NCBI GenBank assembly: GCA_036346245.1
Contig: CM070742.1
Span: forward strand, 1,738,501-1,802,500
Reading direction: 5' to 3'
Length of the DNA stretch: 64,000 nt
DNA from: Bonia amplexicaulis
Taxonomy: Eukaryota; Streptophyta; Magnoliopsida; Poales; Poaceae
A program made the position numbers and the translations under genes. Shown piece after piece: positions 35,506 to 47,354 of this stretch. The notes under the pieces are model-generated. The model made no database searches, had not been told where the DNA came from, and saw only the letters and a list, made by a program, of their open reading frames with translations. Each line of letters opens with the position of its first letter. The first letter of the stretch is position 1.

Positions 35506-36164
35506 TGTAAATTCTCGTGATGGAATTGCTCGTTACCAGTAGTAAGTAATATTTCGCGATCACGAGCCGGCGCCCTGATTCTGGTCGCACAAAATCAAAA
35601 GACGCCGTTCTTTTCAGAATTGCAAGCGGATGTATGAAGAAACCGCTACCGTTATCCATCGTGAAGAACCAGCCATTAATGCTCGATCGAGAAAACCGTC
35701 TTCGGTTCGGCTCTGATCTCTATCTTTCGTATCGTCAATCAACTGAAAGGCCAGATAGTGACGAACAAATTAAAGAAGGCGCGCGGCCGGGGGGCAATCT
35801 CGGTTGCACATTACGCGATCACTCGTGACATGGAGAGATTCAACGCGACAGCAGCGACGCCTTCCCTTCAGTATCCATATATTGCTTGCTGGTAGAATAC
35901 GTTCGCAAGAACGCTACATATGATCACTCGGATTCGCGCCGGCCGGGTCCATGTGGCTGTGGAAAGACGGAGCGTTTTGTGAGAGAACGGTGAGGACGAG
36001 CTGATCCGGCCGGTGCGGCGAGTGACTTGATAGAAGGAGCTAGCGTCGCGTGAGAGCGACTCGCGCAGAGGCTGGAGCCACTCGCTCGGTCGCCGCCTCC
36101 GACGGTCCGCGGATGTCACGGCCATATGTATGATGTACGTGCGGTGGTTGGCTGTGGTCTCGTG
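35506..36164. mobile_element. 659-bp insertion flanked by a 9-bp direct repeat
   Basis: Flanked by gagtactct at 35497-35505 and 36165-36173, with no counterpart in duplication copy 1. A 9-bp duplication is typical of Mutator-like elements, but the ends (tgtaaattctcgtg and ctgtggtctcgtg) are not clear terminal inverted repeats. The interior is GC-rich, including a 104-codon minus-strand frame without recognised domain, so a Pack-MULE-like or gene-fragment insertion is possible. Confidence 0.55.
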
Positions 36165-36296
36165 GAGTACTCTACTCCTCACCGGCCTGTGATCTCATCG
36201 CGTTAGTCCTTTAGTACTAGCTCATTTACGACTTACGATCCGTCCATCCGTCAGGTACAGAAGCAGCTTACGCAAGTAATTTCTCGATGGCCACAC

Positions 36297-36921
36297 TGTT
36301 AATTAGATCCACAGCCTGGCACCCGCTAGGTTCAATTCAGTCTCCAGGTTTTAAATACGTCATGTATTCTGTGCATCTAAGTCCATGTACTGCCCCGCAA
36401 GCAATTTTCTCAAGCAACAAATTTATAAGTGATATTAAGTCTTTTCCCTTAAGAGAATATTGGACGTTCTCCCACTAAAAGATTAGTCCAATAGATAGAG
36501 GCTCCCTCACACTTATAAGTTTTAATTTTTCCTTTCCCGCAAGCAATGTGGAACTATTCCCAACATTACCCCTCTCACACATTGCTTGTGCACTTGTGGG
36601 ACTATTTTCAACATTATTCCTCTCACACATTGCTTGTACACTTGTGAGGCCTAAGGAGGTGTTGGGAGCCTAGGCTCTGATACCACAATTAGATTCGAAC
36701 CTTGACACCCCACCAGGTCCAATCGGGTTTACTCTTCGATCCCTAGATCTTAAATAGGCTGCGCACCCCATGCATCTAAACACATGGAATGCCGGCAAAT
36801 AAGTCCCTCAAGTAACAATCTTATAAGTGGTATTAGGCCTAGTCTAATGAGTGAAAACTTCCCCACATTTATAAATTGTGCCTTTTTCTTTGCTATAAAC
36901 AATGTGGGACTATTCCCAACA
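36297..36921 (-). mobile_element. TRIM (small non-autonomous LTR retroelement)
   Basis: Two diverged direct repeats at 36297-36565 and about 36686-36921, each ending on the plus strand in tattcccaaca (tgttgggaata on the minus strand). The interior carries the reverse complement of a tRNA-Met-type primer binding site, gctctgatacca at 36674-36685, directly beside the right LTR, so the element reads on the minus strand. Only about 110 bp lie between the LTRs and no protein is encoded. No convincing target-site duplication was found. Confidence 0.75.
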
Positions 36922-37181
36922 AACATAGCGCCACTAACACTGAGTACAGTCAAACCCTATTAATTTTAGCTAAAAATATTATTTAAAATGTAAGATCTAG
37001 ATATATGAACATCATGCGATTTCAAATATATGTTAGGAGAATTCAATGGACAGGGGGCATCTCGCTGACTCTACAAAGTTAAAAAGCCACAGTAGCTTTT
37101 AGGTTAAATAACCTGCTCTTGTAGCTACCTTAGGTCACACCAAACACATTTCGGTGTCATAATCGAGTGATAAACTAGCCA

Positions 37182-38314
37182 GGGGAGGACAGCTTAGGAA
37201 GAAGATAACGCTAAGCTACAGATGCGATGATTGATGTGGTCCGAGCACTTAAAATATCAAAAGATGAGAGAGACGCGTTTGATTGGTTAATTAGGATAAC
37301 ATGCTGACAAGAGGATCATTCTTCCGAAGATTCAAAATGAACGATCGAATGCAAGCTAATTTACTCAATCACACAGAATGCGCGCCAAGTTGAGGCGGAG
37401 AAATTTTATTATGTCACAGTTGTGCAGCGTGATTTATGTTACGATCGAATCAAAAAGAAACACGTGAAAAGATGATATTGTATCAGTACTGTAGATTATA
37501 TGAAAATATAATTTTTAATACTTGTCGCAAGCCATGGTTGCAAATCGGTATACGACCATGGCTTACGACTTATGACTACGCTCTCAACCACGACTTATAC
37601 GACCACGGCTTACGACATCGACAAGTAAGTAGTGATCAAAAATTATTGTTTCTGTACAATTGTACTGTAGTGGGTTTTAAAAATTATATTTCTGTATAAT
37701 CTATAGTAGTGCTACAGTATCACTTTTCCATATATTGCTTTTTAATTCGATGGTGACATAAATTATATTGTGCAATCGTTACATAATAAAAAGGCCGTAT
37801 GACGCAAAGGACAACTGATTGACTAGAGCACATTTTAGCTAGCCATATGTCACATTACAACTTCTCCCTTTGTTTAAGTTAATGATTATTACGCGCCCTA
37901 TTGGCCGCTAATAAGGACACCTCGATCGGTAGTCAGGACATTGGGGGAGAAAAGAAATAGAGGAAGATAGAAGAAGATAAGAGAAGGTGATGTGCAGTCT
38001 TGTAGATATTGTAGCTAATAGCTGCCCTTGTCTCAGAGTAGGTGGTGGACACGGTCGTCACGCTGGCAGCAGCAGCATGGGGCCTCTGGGCGCATTGCCA
38101 GCGTACCAACAGTTCCAGTACCTTGCTTTCGTAGGAGCCCGAAAGGCATATTCCACGGAAGAGGAGCTGAAAGCTGCGTTTAATTCTTCCATAATCATCT
38201 TGGAGCTGTTGCTCTAATCTAGCTTACTATTTAGTTGGCTCTAGCTTGGCCGTGGAGAGCAGCTCGATCGATCGGACAGAACAGTATGCATGCCAACCAC
38301 CGGCATTAGGTCCC
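37182..38314. other. Intergenic
   Basis: No gene supported. 37540-37625 has internally repetitive acgacttatgac / accacggcttacgac motifs. A 76-codon open frame at 37987-38217 has no recognised domain. Confidence 0.4.
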
Positions 38315-38590
38315 GCTAGTTTCAACTTTAGCTTCTGACTTATTTTTTACTATTTATAAAAGCTCGTCTTTTTTTTGAATTTTTAGGGTTTTTTAGCTTT
38401 TTGCCGATATTTTTTTCCGTATTCGTTTGTACTATCCGTAATAAACGAGCATATTTTTTCTATTTTTAATTTTTTAAATTTAATTGCGCTAAATAAACCA
38501 CCTTCAGCTATAATTAAATTTCATTCACTACGATACAATTTCAGTAATAAACTATAGTTCTTTAGCTCAACCAAGCGGAGCATTAGATGT
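38315..38590 (+). repeat. Family X repeat, copy 8
   Basis: Contains tttttccgtattcgtttgta, taaacgagcat and aaataaaccaccttcagct, with edge agctcaaccaagcggagcat. Confidence 0.7.
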
Positions 38591-39208
38591 GGACCATGAG
38601 TCATTTATACATGGTTAGTAGTAGTATTATCGTGTCGTCGCTAGCTATTGGCGATCGACGAGAACAAGGGCAAGCGCCGTGAGCGAGCTAGGACCGATCG
38701 AATAGCGGGCGTATGGTACGAGTACGACGGCATGGATGATACGGGTCGCGATTGGGGCAAACAGGTCAGCCTTATCACCAATTCCGACGTGGCGTACCAT
38801 TCCATTTCGTCGTCACGTGCCGCCCCTCCATTATTGCATGCATTGGCCATTGGGAGACCTGCGTGCCTCAGTAGTCAGTACTTCTAGCTATGAAACAGAT
38901 TTGAGAATTCACAGATTTTACCATAGGTATACGTAGTAGTTGCGATCGAACTTGGGCTTGAAAACTCGGGCAAATGCATAGTTTTACAGCAAGCAAACGG
39001 GTCCCAGATCCACAGTTACAGTTCGAGGTACGACTTACTACTGATCGAACGAAGCAAATGAGGCGCGAGGGTTCAACTCATACACGATGGTCGATGCATG
39101 CATGCAGCAAGAAACTAAACGATCGACGGGAGGAGAACTGATCATCAAACGGAGGACGGGGCCGACGGCCGGCGGCGACGAACTTGCTAAGCTTGCAGCT
39201 GCTGCAAC
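38591..39208. other. 3' flank of the TIP1 gene
   Basis: Presumed TIP1 3' UTR and unassigned sequence; no other gene recognised. Confidence 0.4.
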
Positions 39209-40800
39209 TTAGCAGTCGGTGGTGGGGAGCTGCTCGTGGGTGTGGGAGATGAAGAGCACCTCGTAGATGACGCCGGCGAGGCCTCCGCCGATGAGGGGCC
39301 GACCCAGTACACCCACTGGTAGTCCCAGGACCAGCTGACCAGGGCGGGGCCGAAGGACACGGCGGGGTTCATGGACGCGCCGTCGAACGCGCCGCCGACC
39401 AGGATGTTGGCGCCCACGATGAAGCCGATGGCGATGGGGGCGATGGTGCCCAGGCTGCCCTTCTTCGGGTCCACGGCGGTGGCGTACACCGTGTACACCA
39501 GCCCGAAGGTCATCACGATCTCCAGCACCAGGGCTTCCCACACCGAGATGCCGGTCAGGCCGAAGGTGCCGGTGGGGAGACCGCCGGTGGAGAAGCGGAG
39601 GAGGAGGCAGGCGACGGTGGAGCCCAGCAGCTGGGCGATCCAGTACAGGATGCCGCGGAACAGGGTGATGTTGCCGCCCACGAAGGCGCCGAAGGTCACG
39701 GCGGGGTTCACGTGGCCACCGGAGATGTTGGCGCCAACGGACACCGCCACGAACAGGGCGAAGGCGTGGGCCACCGACGCGGAGATCAGGCCGGCAGGGG
39801 TCGACGCACCGCCGCCGGTCAGCTTGCCTGAGTCATTCGTGGGGCCACATAACAGTCAGACACGGGATTATCGAAACAAGTATTAATTCGTCAGTGGCAT
39901 TTCCATGTGAAATTTTCGGGTGAGTATAAGATGGCTTCTTCTGATTTTTACTGTTTTATTTGTGCTACTTTTGTGAAAACTTAAAATAGTATTTTACTAC
40001 TAGTAGTGTCTTGTTTAGATAAACTGTTTAACCGTGCTAAACTATGGTGACTTCAATTTTTTTGTCCATGTTTTTGAGCATGAACTGACTTTAAATATTG
40101 TTTAATCATCTACACACTGCTGTACTTTCCTTGTAACATTCAACTATCTTTTGTTAGAATAACTGGTTTGTTTCAGGTGCAAATGTGTCAGGAAAGCATT
40201 TTGCTAGTTCTTTGCAGAAGCACACAAAGATGTACGTCTTGAAGTATTCCACCACGTAATCTTAAGGGCAAACAAGTCATTTTCCATTAATCATTCCACA
40301 TCTTTTCGCGTTTTTGACTTTATTGAAAACAAATTGAGTTTCTCTGAGCTTCTGGTAACACCTTATAAAGTTGTACCGATGGTCATTTCTCTTGGTATAA
40401 GCCGAAAAAAAGATGAAATGACAGGGAATAAATCAGTCTCAAAACCGAACTGATCTTTTTCCATTTCCCCTGTGTGGATCTCCATCTGTTGCTAGATAGA
40501 TTAACCCAAATTAAGGGTGCAGGTACCGTGCACATTCTAAACTTGTACTATTGCGTGCCAATCTTCCTAACCTTAAAAGGTTAAAAACAGGGTTCACTGA
40601 AGGAGATGATGATGTGCCATGCCAGGAGTAAGGAAGAGACGCTAATTAAAGTGTTTTGGAGACTCACTGAAGGCCATGCCGGAGCCCTGGCCGGCGAAGA
40701 CGAAGATGAGGGTGGAGAAGAACTCGGCGAGCGCCGCCTTGAGGGCGCCCGGGTGGTACACCTCCTGGGTGCTCCCCACGGCGATCCTACTGATCGGCAT
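39209..40800 (-). CDS. TIP1: Tonoplast intrinsic protein TIP1 (aquaporin), single-base frame break
   Basis: Two exons on the minus strand, 40800-40668 and 39827-39209, with an 840-bp intron at the usual early TIP position (after GMAF). The expected product is 250 residues, the normal TIP1 length. It begins MPISRIAVGS and holds both half-helix motifs, NPAVTFG and NPAVSFG, six hydrophobic segments and the C-terminus EQLPTTDC. It is a vacuolar-membrane channel for water (family members also pass urea or peroxide). The frame breaks at the G-run 39295-39298 (C-run on the coding strand), after YWVGP: the continuation LIGGGLAGVIYEVLF lies in the next frame, one base would restore it, and exons total 752 nt instead of 753. 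The rest is highly conserved, so sequence error is more likely than gene loss. Confidence 0.94.
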
Positions 40801-40807
40801 TTTGAGC

Positions 40808-40809
40808 TG

Positions 40810-40840
<31 letters not shown>
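40808..40840 (-). repeat. (GA)n microsatellite in the TIP1 5' leader
   Basis: About 16 ct dinucleotides on the plus strand, read as GA repeats in the leader just before the ATG. GA-rich leader tracts of this kind are common near plant start codons and may bind GAGA-type factors. Confidence 0.85.
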
Positions 40841-40841
<1 letters not shown>

Positions 40842-40925
40842 ACCACGAGAAGAGGCTGTACTGGATTACTGGGGAGCTCAGAAATGAGATGTGATGGTGA
40901 GGAGACGAAATGGGGGTGGAGGTGG

Positions 40926-40933
40926 TATATATA
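40926..40933 (-). promoter_or_regulatory. TATA box of TIP1
   Basis: tgtatatatacc on the minus strand, about 126 bp before the ATG at 40800. Confidence 0.65.
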
Positions 40934-43474
40934 CACCCGCACAGGCATGCCGGGATAGCCACCGGGTGTGGCCGGTGTGCGACGTCAGGATTTTCTTTTT
41001 CTTTTTTTCTTTTTTGAAATGAACATTATGAGCTACGAATGTGATAGAGTGTGACACAGCTGACACCTCCCGGAATTGTCGTATTATTGTCACGCAACGC
41101 ATGCTAATGCTTGTCCTGTGTGATTGTGAAGTTTCTAGAGGTAAGGTGGGTATGCTTGTGATTTCGGAGAGTTAGCTAGGTATACGTGCGTAGCAAAAGC
41201 ATACGGATATTAGGTTCTTTTTTTTTTTTTGAACGAGAAGCCTATGGAATTATATATTATTATATCGGTGAAAGTAGCGGCCAAATGGCCAGGCCTACCT
41301 GGCCGTCAGGCTAAACGGGTATATGTCAGTCTAGCACGGTACAAACCCTACTAGGTTATACCTAGGCCAATGCCTTGACCCATTGGTTGATATGCCGATA
41401 TGGTATGGTCTATTCTGTTCAGACTGATGTAATAAACGGATCAAGCCTAACAGATCCATATCGAATTGGGTTATATCGCGTCGTACCGTGCCGTCCATTT
41501 GGACAGCTCTGAAAGTGGTACTGATAGTTTCGGAAATTAATGGTGGACACTATCATAAGGATGGTACGATAAAATATTGTCTGTAAAAAGAAGGAAATGC
41601 GAGAAATAGAAACCTGGTCCATTCTATGTTACAGCTCACATGGTACTGGTACCAAATGTTTTCCTAGGCAATAAAACGCCTGAGATCATTTCTAGATGAG
41701 GTTTTTGACGATCCCTCGCCATCTTTTGTGTTAATTTCCTGCCAGAGTTAAATATGTGCGGAGTACTGCTCGGTAGCTACGCTGGACATATGCTAATACA
41801 GTAGTACCAGTTTTATTACATAACACGAGTATATTATCACTGTATTACATACGGGAGAGTTTTCGGCCGTTGGTCCGTGTCACGTCATGTTTTATGCGAA
41901 AAACTCTTTGAGTTTTCTAAGATCACGTAAAGGTCATAGTTGTCGTAAAAAGATCTCTGCTAGGTTTTTTCCTGAAAACCTCTCCACTTCACCAAAATTG
42001 TGCATCCTTTGTCGGATAACACCCTGCGGTTTTCCAAAATTTAGTACGGGTCCTCGTTTAGTTACGTACAGGTCCTTGACTTTTTTGCGAAAAAGTCCTT
42101 TAGTGTTTTTGAAATTACGCATATGTCTTCGATTTTTTTAAAAAAAACTCCTTGTGAAATATCATCTCTTTTATTTTAATCTATACGATAGCTAGCGCGA
42201 CGTATCGCCGCGCTTATGCTGCTAGTTGTAATTAGGCTCGGGGCTGCAATTCATGCGGAGAGCGCTGGACAGCAACCAGGGGAGCGTTTCTCCGGCGCGC
42301 CGGCCGGCCGGCCAGGAAGCTGTCAGCGACAGCGAGCCACGTGTGCGGGTCGGCAGGGCTCGTGGTTCGTGTGGATTAGGAGGCCGGGCGCGACGTGACC
42401 TCTCAGCACAAACTGGGGCGCCGGGATTGGCTGCCGATCTGCTAGGTCGTCGCTGTGACGGTGAAGGCGGAGTCTGGCATTGGCACATGCTCTACAGTAC
42501 TCTCCTTCTTTCGGTGAAGTGATCGGAGAACGTACGGCATGCTTGGAGTGATTTTCTCCGGAGTTGTTTTCTTCTCACTGCAACTAGAAAAATGTTTATA
42601 TAGATGCACAGGTAAAAATGGGGAAACCTTGTATGCATGTGCTTCCTTGAAAACTAAGATCATTTACGAATTCAGGTCCGAATTGGTTTTTATTTTCCTA
42701 GTTTCTCGCTTATCCTAAGCAAAGATGTATGTGCGTCTACGCCGTCTAGTTCCTCTACTAGTTCAAAGAGGATATGAATATGATTAACCTCATTCATAAT
42801 TAACCTCTAAGTTTCTTGAAATGCAAAACTCGGTCGTGCCAGAATCTTATCCTCCGGGGTTAGCGATTCTCGAAGGACAGCTGGGCAGTTCTATGCTCCG
42901 TCCCATCATAACCCTGGACAAAAAACAAGCAACCAGCCCATATTTTATTGCCTACGTGGACCGTACGATGGAGACACGTCGTCGACCACAAACTGCTCGT
43001 TGTTCGGCGGTCGGCGCCCAATGTTGCGTCCTCCGATAGCCGTTGTAAATTACGATCGTACCCTCGGCTTCTCGAAGTGTCCATGCTCCATGCGCCGGAT
43101 AACCAAGCGTCCACTGGCCACCACTAGGTACTAACGTCCGGGGTTAGGAGAACCTCTACTTACGTTACTATTATCCGCATGAGACACGAGTATGCTGAAG
43201 AAAAAGGCGGACATCCATGATCCATATCCACATGATTTTGAAAAGAGCAGCTTGGCTCCATTATTTTGCGATTTTAGCTCTTTCCTGCCTCTATGTCCTT
43301 GCCATATGCTGCCCCCGACATGCATCACCACGTTGAATATAATTGTTCACATAAATAGTATTATAGCTATTATTTTCCAAAAAATTTGGCTTTCAGATAT
43401 CCGTTTTTACTTTTTATAAATCTAGTCTTCTCTTTAGATATACTGAGTTCGACAGGCCTACCGAGGTACCCCCA
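40934..43474. other. Intergenic upstream of TIP1
   Basis: Unassigned sequence, including a poly-T tract at 41217-41230, a block at 41850-42170 with recurring aaaaagtcctt / tttccaaaatt motifs, and GC-rich 42240-42470. No gene supported. Confidence 0.4.
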
Positions 43475-44873
43475 CACTACTATAAAAAATGTTATACTGT
43501 ACGGCTACATCACAGACGGTTCATAGAGAACCGTCTATGTTCATAGGGAACCGTCTGTGCTGCAACTATCACAAACGGTTTATACTAACAATCATCTGTG
43601 ATATTTTCACAGACGGCTATTTATACGAACCGTTTGTAATAAAGCAAGATATCACAGATGATTCATATTAATAATCGTTTGTGATAATTCACATAAGTTT
43701 ATTTATAAGAACCGTCTGTGATAATGTCAGACATCACAGACGGTTTTTAGTTAGAACCGTTTAAGAAGGAGAGCAGGGCGTGAGCGGATCGAGGAACTGC
43801 TCCAGACGTAATTTATTGGCCATCTGTGTAAGGTTGCGGCTAAACAACTCATGATGAATAAATGAGATAAAGGAGATCAAAAGAATACTATATGCCATTA
43901 TTGAGAAATTTCGTGAAGAAGATGAGGGAGGGGACAGTTTAGAAGAGATTGTGTTTGTGGTATCAGAGAATTATACACCGCGCTGCACATAAAGCCAACA
44001 GTGTGGAAGTTTAAGGGTCGCTTGCATCGGAATATTAACAGGCGGGAGTAGGACCCGTATTTTTAAGCGTTATCATAGACGGTTCGTATTCCAAACCATC
44101 TCTGATTGCATTATCACAGACGGTTTGTGTAACAAACCGTCTCTGATAATGCCACGACACTGGTCTGTGGCATCTCCCACAGGATTCTGATCTCATCTAT
44201 CTATTCTCTCCGCATCGAATGGCAAACACCGGTTTCTCCCACCTCTCAGCCCTTATTAATGACTCCTCCTCTACCTTTCACTCCAAGATGTGTGAGTTCT
44301 ACCGGCTGCTAGGAGATGTATTCTTATCATATTTAAGAGTTGGGTTCGTAGAATTAGGAGATGTGTTCTTACCATGTTTTTACTGTGTTAGATATGTAAC
44401 CTGCTCATTATCTTGTGATGTTGCAATGGTGGATTCTAATGGAATGTGCTGTTGTATTTGCTTATTTTCAAAGGGCATAGCTAACATTTCTTTAGGCTAG
44501 CAAAAAACAGAAAAATTTAGGTATAGTATGAACTATCGTAGAAAATTTTATGGTATAAACTAATTTTGAAGGACTATCACAGACGGTTCTATATTACAAG
44601 CATTTGTGATACTCGTCCATTATAGACGGATGGTAGCTAGAACCATATATGATGTTAGAGTATCACAGACGGTTTTTACTTTGAGCCGTCTGTGATGTTA
44701 GAATATTATAGACGATTCTAGTTACAAACCGTCTGTGTTATATTTATCACAGACGACTCACAAACCGTCTGTGATAACCTTCGATTATCACTAGCCCATA
44801 AGTTCAGACAGTTCAGAAAACCGTCTATAATGACAGTTTCGAACTATTTGTGATAATCCATTTTATAGTAGTG
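43475..44873. mobile_element. CACTA (En/Spm-like) non-autonomous element, 1.4 kb
   Basis: Ends cactactataaaaaatg and, as reverse complement of the right end, cactactataaaatgg. It is flanked by the 3-bp duplication cca (43472-43474 and 44874-44876). Both ends carry dense subterminal repeats of cacagacggtt / aaccgtctgtg in both orientations (43505-43760; 44575-44850), the presumed transposase-accessory binding sites. No transposase remains. Two short coding-like stretches occur: about 43850-43990 (IEKFREEDEGGDSLEEIVFV) and an open frame at 44219-44500. The middle is shared with the decayed element at 21.7-23.5 kb. Confidence 0.92.
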
Positions 44874-44876
44874 CCA

Positions 44877-46042
44877 CCTCGGTAAGACAGTGTCGACGGA
44901 ATGGCTGTTAATTAGTACTAATGATGGTTAATTAGTGTTAATGCCGGTAATAAAGTGCTGATCAGTGACTGTGCATGCTCACCTAATGATTTGTGCATGC
45001 TCGGCAGGACCTGCTAGAAACCTAAGAAGCTGAGCCTAATTTATGCATTTAAGGTAGTAGCAGATGATGAAGAAATAGGTGGTAGATGAGCAAATGTGGC
45101 TTGGTAGGATTTATGGAGTTGTTGTATTGCAGTAGGTGATATGCACGGGTCGTCTGCTATGGCTGTCGAGATCGGGAGAGGATTAGATTTACAAAAATAA
45201 ATATTTAAAAACTATATTTAAAAAACTGCACAGCAATGCTTATCAGCTATCACCTGACCCAATCACAAATTGATCACAGTGTATAGTGGATCTCATCTAG
45301 CCTTGCTGGAAGAGGAATTCATTTATTGTTGCGAATCGATTTGGTTATCTCAAGCTTGATCTGGTAGGCAATGTTGATTTTGTATATCCATTAATCGTAA
45401 TTTTGTATACGCCTTAATCGTATTAAAATGCCTTGAAGAAACTTGAAAACCTGGCAATTTCCGCGAATCATGAGCTAGCTGGTGCTCTTAGTCAAATATT
45501 TGGATGTGCTTCTGAGCTGGGCGGCTAAGCTTGTGGAGGCATAACAAATCAAGGCAATTTGGTTAGGTGGCAGCACTGAAGACTAGCTAAACTAAGCATT
45601 AGGTCCCTATGTTGCCATCAAAGAAGATGGAGCAGACATTGCCCTTTTCCCTTTCGGCTTTTAAGTAAAGTCACATGTATACGCATACCTGTTCTTTAAT
45701 GACAAATTAAACATTCCCGTAAGCAACAAATACCATAATTTGTCTGTTTTTTTTCCTTTGGGGCACTGTCACTTTGCCACCCGCTCCTTGGCTTCCCCCC
45801 AACCTTTTTGAGGTAATTGATCTTTTGCCACACCTTTCATCGCATTTGATGATTTGCTCTATGATATCTCATTGACATGTGGGTCTTGTGGGTCCAAGGT
45901 CCACATGTTAATAAGACAAATGGGACAAATCATTAAATTCTATGTTTATGTATGGAGCAAATGCTCCAATCTCCCAACCTTTTTTCACCATTTGATGGTA
46001 ATCAGTAGTAACATTTTTGTCACTAGATGCTAAGTTGCTAAG
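44877..46042. other. Intergenic
   Basis: No gene or clear repeat recognised. Sequence near 44890-44960 repeats attagt/ttaatg motifs locally. Confidence 0.4.
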
Positions 46043-46047
46043 TACCA

Positions 46048-46197
46048 TGATAGAGAGTAGAATTGGGTGGAATTGGATGATATTGCATTGAGCCTCTCGG
46101 GTGGTATATATAGAGGTACAAGACTTGGGGGGCAAGATGGTACAAGGGATTGTAATCCCAATGGACTCTAACCTACCAAATATATTGTACTCTAACA
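46048..46197 (-). repeat. 3' LTR of the young element
   Basis: 150 bp, tgttagagtac...ctctatca on the minus strand; identical to the LTR at 48309-48458. Confidence 0.93.
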
Positions 46198-46331
46198 TCC
46201 CCCCGCAGTCACAACGGGAGCGTCGCAGACGGTGAGACTGGAGAGGAAAGTCGAAGAGCTAATATCCCCCCGCAGTCATAACCGTCGATGCATCGCGTAT
46301 GCTGTGAATGGAGAAGGAACCGACGAGTAGC

Positions 46332-47354
46332 TCAAGCAAGGCGGTAGCCCTTTGTGCCGATGTCGAGGTAGCCGAGCGCGAGGGCGGAGTAGTCGTGGTC
46401 GAGGATACCGTCTTGGAGATGGCCGTGGTCGACGTGGTCGTGGTCTGCACCGATGTCGGGCGGTCGCACATGAAGCCGCGGGCGCAAAGAGGCGCCATGG
46501 TGATGACGCGAGACGCGTCGAGGCGCCGTTGAGAAAGGGGCGATGCCGAGGTCGACGCATCGGTGGCCGTCGAGGATGTAGACAGCGGCGCGATGCAATC
46601 GAGGCGACGGACGGAACGGAGGGTCGATGCCGGCCGTGCGATCAAGCCACCGTGGCGAGGCGTGTCGGGTTTGCCGACCCGGCAACGCGTCGACGAAAGC
46701 ACACACCGGTGTTGCCAATACGGGACGTACTAGGAGAGGGCCCCAACCAGCGTGGTTGTGCCGGACGAAAGCGCGCGGGCGCGACGCTCCTACCCGGCGG
46801 CGGTCCGGGACGCCCGCTGCTGCGGCGGCGGCGATCCCGACGCAAGGTACGGCGGCGGCGGTAGCGCCGATGTCGATGAGGAAGGTCCGATCGGCATGAC
46901 GAAGACCATGTGCGAGCGTAGGCGACAAGAGGTTGCGCAACGATCGTCGATGCACGGGGCGGCGATGTAGATGCAACGGCGAGGGGACACACGTGCGGTG
47001 GTGCTGCGGCCCGAGGAGGCGACACAGCAGCAGCCCTGTTGCTCGGAGAAGATGCGCGTAGTACTTGACGACGGACGTCACGGAGCCGGGTGGATCGCGC
47101 ACAATCGGTGATCGATCGAGTACGAGCGGGCGGGGCGACGATGGAAGAAGTCGGCGAGGCGTCCGATCTGTGGTGGCGATGACGAACCGGCGATGAAGAC
47201 GTGCGGACGGGATGACCGAGACGCGACGCGCGAAGGCGTCCCCTCGGCATCGCGTGCCCGACCTGGCCGCACAGTCGAAGAGGTAGAGGCCGGTGTAGTC
47301 GACGCCGATGTCGGAGTAGATACGTGCGAGGTCGACGGGCGGTGGGCGACTCAA
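46332..47354 (-). CDS. Long open frame inside the young LTR element, function unknown
   Basis: 340 codons, Arg/Pro/Ala-rich, with a start context near MSRPPPVDLARIYSDIGVDY. It has no zinc knuckle, no D(T/S)G protease and no YxDD motif. Several overlapping long frames exist in this GC-rich interior on both strands, so the frame may be a by-product of composition. It could equally be a captured host fragment. Confidence 0.2.
   Translation of the reverse strand: MSRPPPVDLARIYSDIGVDYTGLYLFDCAARSGTRCRGDAFARRVSVIPSARLHRRFVIATTDRTPRRLLPSSPRPLVLDRSPIVRDPPGSVTSVVKYYAHLLRATGLLLCRLLGPQHHRTCVPSPLHLHRRPVHRRSLRNLLSPTLAHGLRHADRTFLIDIGATAAAVPCVGIAAAAAAGVPDRRRVGASRPRAFVRHNHAGWGPLLVRPVLATPVCAFVDALPGRQTRHASPRWLDRTAGIDPPFRPSPRLHRAAVYILDGHRCVDLGIAPFSTAPRRVSRHHHGASLRPRLHVRPPDIGADHDHVDHGHLQDGILDHDYSALALGYLDIGTKGYRLA

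Larger units (their letters stand above)
34836..37181 (+). repeat. Tandem segmental duplication, copy 2
   Basis: Begins at the same gggttcgactc motif and ends gataaactagccagggg, matching the end of copy 1 (gataagctagccaggg). It is interrupted by a 659-bp insertion at 35506-36164 and a TRIM element at 36297-36921. It has the uninterrupted site corresponding to the hAT insertion of copy 1. Confidence 0.9.

Noticed and set aside
38648..38936. Short overlapping open frames downstream of TIP1
   Set aside because: No conserved motif or splice sites.
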